Part shown: in pieces, positions 62,030-64,000 of the stretch
Layout: every line of letters begins with the position of its first letter
Position numbering within the stretch: the stretch's first letter is position 1
Source: Algoriphagus boritolerans DSM 17298 = JCM 18970
GTDB lineage: Bacteria > Bacteroidota > Bacteroidia > Cytophagales > Cyclobacteriaceae
Length of the DNA: 64,000 nt
Assembly (NCBI RefSeq): GCF_900108085.1
Contig: NZ_FNVR01000003.1
Coordinates: 62,001-126,000, forward strand
Direction of reading: 5' to 3'
Notes under the pieces: model-generated
What the model was told of the DNA's origin: nothing
The model's input: only the letters and a program-made list of their open reading frames with translations
Database searches by the model: none
Made by a program: the position numbers and the translations under genes

Positions 62030-62998
62030 TTAACTCACAAGAAGTATTTTACCATTTCGACCGGGTGCATCATAGGCTTTAAACGCGTCCTTAAACTCTT
62101 CCAATTTGAATTTTCCGGCGATGTCAATTTCCGATTTATCATCCATCAAAAACCCAAATACAGATCGAAAAGCATTTGTCCGCTCAGCGGCAATCAATTC
62201 TTCCATCCAAGTCGAAAGCCAGAATCCTTCAATTTTCAAATCCTTAAAAATCAACAATCCGCTGTTCACTGGCATATTTTCCAAAGCTAAGGCTCCAAAA
62301 ATCATCATTCTCCCTTTGGGTCTAAGGCATGAGAGGGCTTTTGCTCCAAGCAAACCTCCTACCGCATCAAAAATTACCTGAATGCCGCCGTCGGTTTTTT
62401 CCGGAATTACTTTCTGAATTTTCTCGGTATCGGAATTCACCACCAAATCTGCCCCCAATTTTTCCAAGACCGCTTTTTGTTCGTCATGTCGAACAGTTGC
62501 GGCTACCTTTATCCCTTTTGCTTTGGCCATTTGGATGGCAAACTTCCCAAAAGCAGATGCTCCTGCAGTGATCAAAAGCCACTCCCCTGCCTTTAGACCG
62601 GATTTTTCAATCATTCCATAGGCTGTCATGGGGTTGACAAATGCCTGACAGGCCACCTCATCCGGCATACCATCCGGTACGGGAATCGCTGTAGCAGCAG
62701 GCAGACACAGATATTCTTTCCAAGTTCCGATAGCAGTGAACATCACTCGTGTTCCGGATTTCACTTTTCCGTCTTCATCTCCTGTCTCCACTACTCCGCA
62801 GGCCTCGAATCCAGCGCTACTGGGTAGTTTAGGAGTAATTCCATACATGCCACGGACAAACATGATGTCGGAAGGATTAATATTTCGGGCAGTTATCCTT
62901 ATCAGAACTTCATGTGATTTGGGTGTTGGAATTGGACTATCTACCAGTTGCAGGACCTCTTGGGGCTGGCCGGTTTTTTCAAAGCGTAATTCTTTCAT
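62030..62998 (-). CDS. MDR family NADPH-dependent (trans-2-enoyl-CoA/quinone) reductase
   Basis: A 322-residue medium-chain reductase: GroES-like N-terminus with NINPSDIMFVRGMYGITPKLPSSAGFEACG, nucleotide loop ITAGASAFGKFAIQMAKAKG and the FDAVGG pattern. It resembles mitochondrial enoyl reductase (MECR/ETR) and quinone oxidoreductases; it has no structural zinc site seen. The start at 62998 gives MKELRFEKTGQPQEV; a longer frame from 63046 or 63070 is less likely. It is divergent from the SDR gene by 109 bp. Confidence 0.83.
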   Translation of the reverse strand: MKELRFEKTGQPQEVLQLVDSPIPTPKSHEVLIRITARNINPSDIMFVRGMYGITPKLPSSAGFEACGVVETGDEDGKVKSGTRVMFTAIGTWKEYLCLPAATAIPVPDGMPDEVACQAFVNPMTAYGMIEKSGLKAGEWLLITAGASAFGKFAIQMAKAKGIKVAATVRHDEQKAVLEKLGADLVVNSDTEKIQKVIPEKTDGGIQVIFDAVGGLLGAKALSCLRPKGRMMIFGALALENMPVNSGLLIFKDLKIEGFWLSTWMEELIAAERTNAFRSVFGFLMDDKSEIDIAGKFKLEEFKDAFKAYDAPGRNGKILLVS

Positions 62999-63107
62999 TT
63001 GGGGCTTGGTAATTTGATTTAAATCAACTGTTCGAAAATGAGTCATTAAAGAGGGTTTTCTCTCCTGCAAATTTTCATATCTTAAGGTTCAATATAAACC
63101 TAAACAT

Positions 63108-63875
63108 ATGGATTTATCCACTGTTTTTTCTCTAGAGGGAAAAGTAGCCCTGATCACAGGGGCAAGTAAAGGAATCGGATTTGCTATTGCTGAAATATTT
63201 GCAGCAGCCGGGGCCAAAGTTGTCATCAGCAGCCGTAATCAAGAAGTGCTCGATGAAATGGCCAATCAACTCAAAAGCAAAGGGTATGAAGCAGCCGGGA
63301 TCGCCTGCAATGTCGGAAACATGGAGGAGCTCCCACTTCTGGTCGAAAAAACCGTAGAAAAATACGGGACCATTGATATTCTGGTCAATAATGCAGCTTC
63401 AAATCCCGTGTTTGGACCTGTACACCAGACTACTTTGGAAGCTTTTGACAAAATATTGGCGGTCAATGTCAAAGCTCCATTTGAGCTTTGCCGACTTTGC
63501 TTCCCATACCTCAGAAAGTCTTCCGGAGCCTCGGTAATCAATATCAGTTCGATCGGAGGCCTTTCTCCCGAAACTGGCTTGGGCATATATTCCGTTTCCA
63601 AAGCGGCGTTGATTTCACTCACGAAGGTTTTTGCCAAAGAATGGGGTGAAGCTAAAATCCGGGTCAATGTGATTTGTCCGGGATTGATCCAAACAAAATT
63701 TTCAGAAGCCCTTTGGTCAAATGATAAAATTATGGCAATGGTCATGAAGCAACTGGCAATTAAGCGAGCCGGTACCTCGGAGGAAATTGGTGCTATGGCC
63801 CTTTTTCTTGCGGCTTCTGCTTCCTCCTACACCACGGGTGCTGTATTTACGGCTGATGGTGGCTTTACGATTTAA
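63108..63875 (+). CDS. SDR family oxidoreductase
   Basis: A 255-residue short-chain dehydrogenase: GASKGIG cofactor loop (VALITGASKGIGFAIAE), NNAASNP, Ser of ISSIGG, catalytic YxxxK in YSVSKAAL and RVNVICPGLIQT. It reduces or oxidises a carbonyl/hydroxyl with NAD(P). It is followed after 8 bp by the start of an acyl-CoA dehydrogenase, suggesting a fatty-acid or acyl-CoA pathway operon. Confidence 0.92.
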   Translation: MDLSTVFSLEGKVALITGASKGIGFAIAEIFAAAGAKVVISSRNQEVLDEMANQLKSKGYEAAGIACNVGNMEELPLLVEKTVEKYGTIDILVNNAASNPVFGPVHQTTLEAFDKILAVNVKAPFELCRLCFPYLRKSSGASVINISSIGGLSPETGLGIYSVSKAALISLTKVFAKEWGEAKIRVNVICPGLIQTKFSEALWSNDKIMAMVMKQLAIKRAGTSEEIGAMALFLAASASSYTTGAVFTADGGFTI

Positions 63876-63883
63876 AATATTCT

Positions 63884-64000
63884 ATGCATACTACCCAAAA
63901 TTTTCCTGAAGAAGAGCTAAAACCACTTCTTGAGAAATACCGTGAATTTGTAAAACAGGAGCTTTTCCCGATCGATTTGAAAGTCGTCACAGGTCCATTT
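63884..64000 (+). CDS. Acyl-CoA dehydrogenase, N-terminal part (cut by window edge)
   Basis: An open frame from ATG 63884 to the window end, 39 codons: an acidic start followed by LLEKYREFVKQELFPID, which resembles the first helix of acyl-CoA dehydrogenases. It starts 8 bp after the SDR gene. The assignment rests on a short segment and on the neighbour, so it is tentative. Confidence 0.6.
   Translation, partial: MHTTQNFPEEELKPLLEKYREFVKQELFPIDLKVVTGPF

Overview
The window is a stretch of ordinary chromosome from a Bacteroidota bacterium, most likely a Cytophagales/Cyclobacteriaceae member close to Algoriphagus. This is inferred from the gene families (DUF6526, DUF4136 and DUF3817 proteins, secreted Gfo/Idh oxidoreductases, tricorn-like S41 peptidase, GH2/GH20/GH26/GH32 enzymes, PD40-OmpA protein), from weak ribosome binding sites, and from several promoters that match the Bacteroidota consensus TTTG-N19-TAnnTTTG. 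I see no rRNA, tRNA, CRISPR array, phage or intact insertion sequence. Genes are short operons on both strands, often separated by strong hairpin terminators.

Layout: 1-1.7 kb holds a minus-strand operon (DinB, PhzF, truncated membrane protein). 1.75-9.9 kb holds an M28 peptidase, ferritin, FA2H-like lipid hydroxylase, HTH regulator, formylglycine-generating-type enzyme, lipase, riboflavin synthase and Pcm. 10.1-14.3 kb holds a thioesterase, a possible DNA polymerase III psi-like protein, DUF3817, a kinase-like protein of unknown role, CorA and a lone receiver. 14.4-19.8 kb holds RfbA, a GH32 enzyme, small envelope proteins, a MITE-like element and an NSS transporter with its 34-residue MetS-type partner. 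19.9-22.6 kb is an Fe-S protein/KefF/KefB potassium-efflux operon. 22.7-27.2 kb is a compact cluster (TPR plus outer-membrane barrel, membrane GT2, GH26-like hydrolase) that looks like a synthase-dependent exopolysaccharide system. 27.3-28.5 kb is a gene graveyard (RND pump remnant, ACP-like ORF, possible cupin fragment). 28.5-32 kb holds a multi-PAS histidine kinase, a 117-bp tandem repeat with covarying hairpins, and a CAP-domain protein.

32-40.3 kb carries a secreted GH2 operon, phosphohexomutase, a zinc deacylase, MurB, dCMP deaminase, a DUF4136 lipoprotein and a DUF962/Mpo1-like protein. 40.4-46.6 kb carries a second lone receiver, a hyperacidic 67-residue protein, a 49-residue membrane protein, DUF6526, an alanine/glycine symporter with glycerate kinase, and a GH20 lipoprotein. 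46.8-55.6 kb carries a Tat-exported Gfo/Idh protein, a deoxyhypusine-synthase-like/OmpA operon, an OmpH-like lipoprotein, an HDAC-family hydrolase, an AlbA_2 protein, a small membrane protein, a frameshifted fatty acid desaturase pseudogene and an orphan BlaI-type repressor. 55.6-64 kb carries a tricorn-like protease, TyrS, a TetR regulator with a candidate operator, a second MITE-like element, an MDR reductase, an SDR and the start of an acyl-CoA dehydrogenase.

The best candidates for something undescribed are the exopolysaccharide cluster, the tandem repeat whose phase ends exactly at a start codon, the lipid pair FA2H-like/Mpo1-like (both acting on 2-hydroxy acyl chains in characterised relatives), and the kinase-like protein at 11.6 kb. 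All functions are inferred from reading the sequence; no database search was possible.
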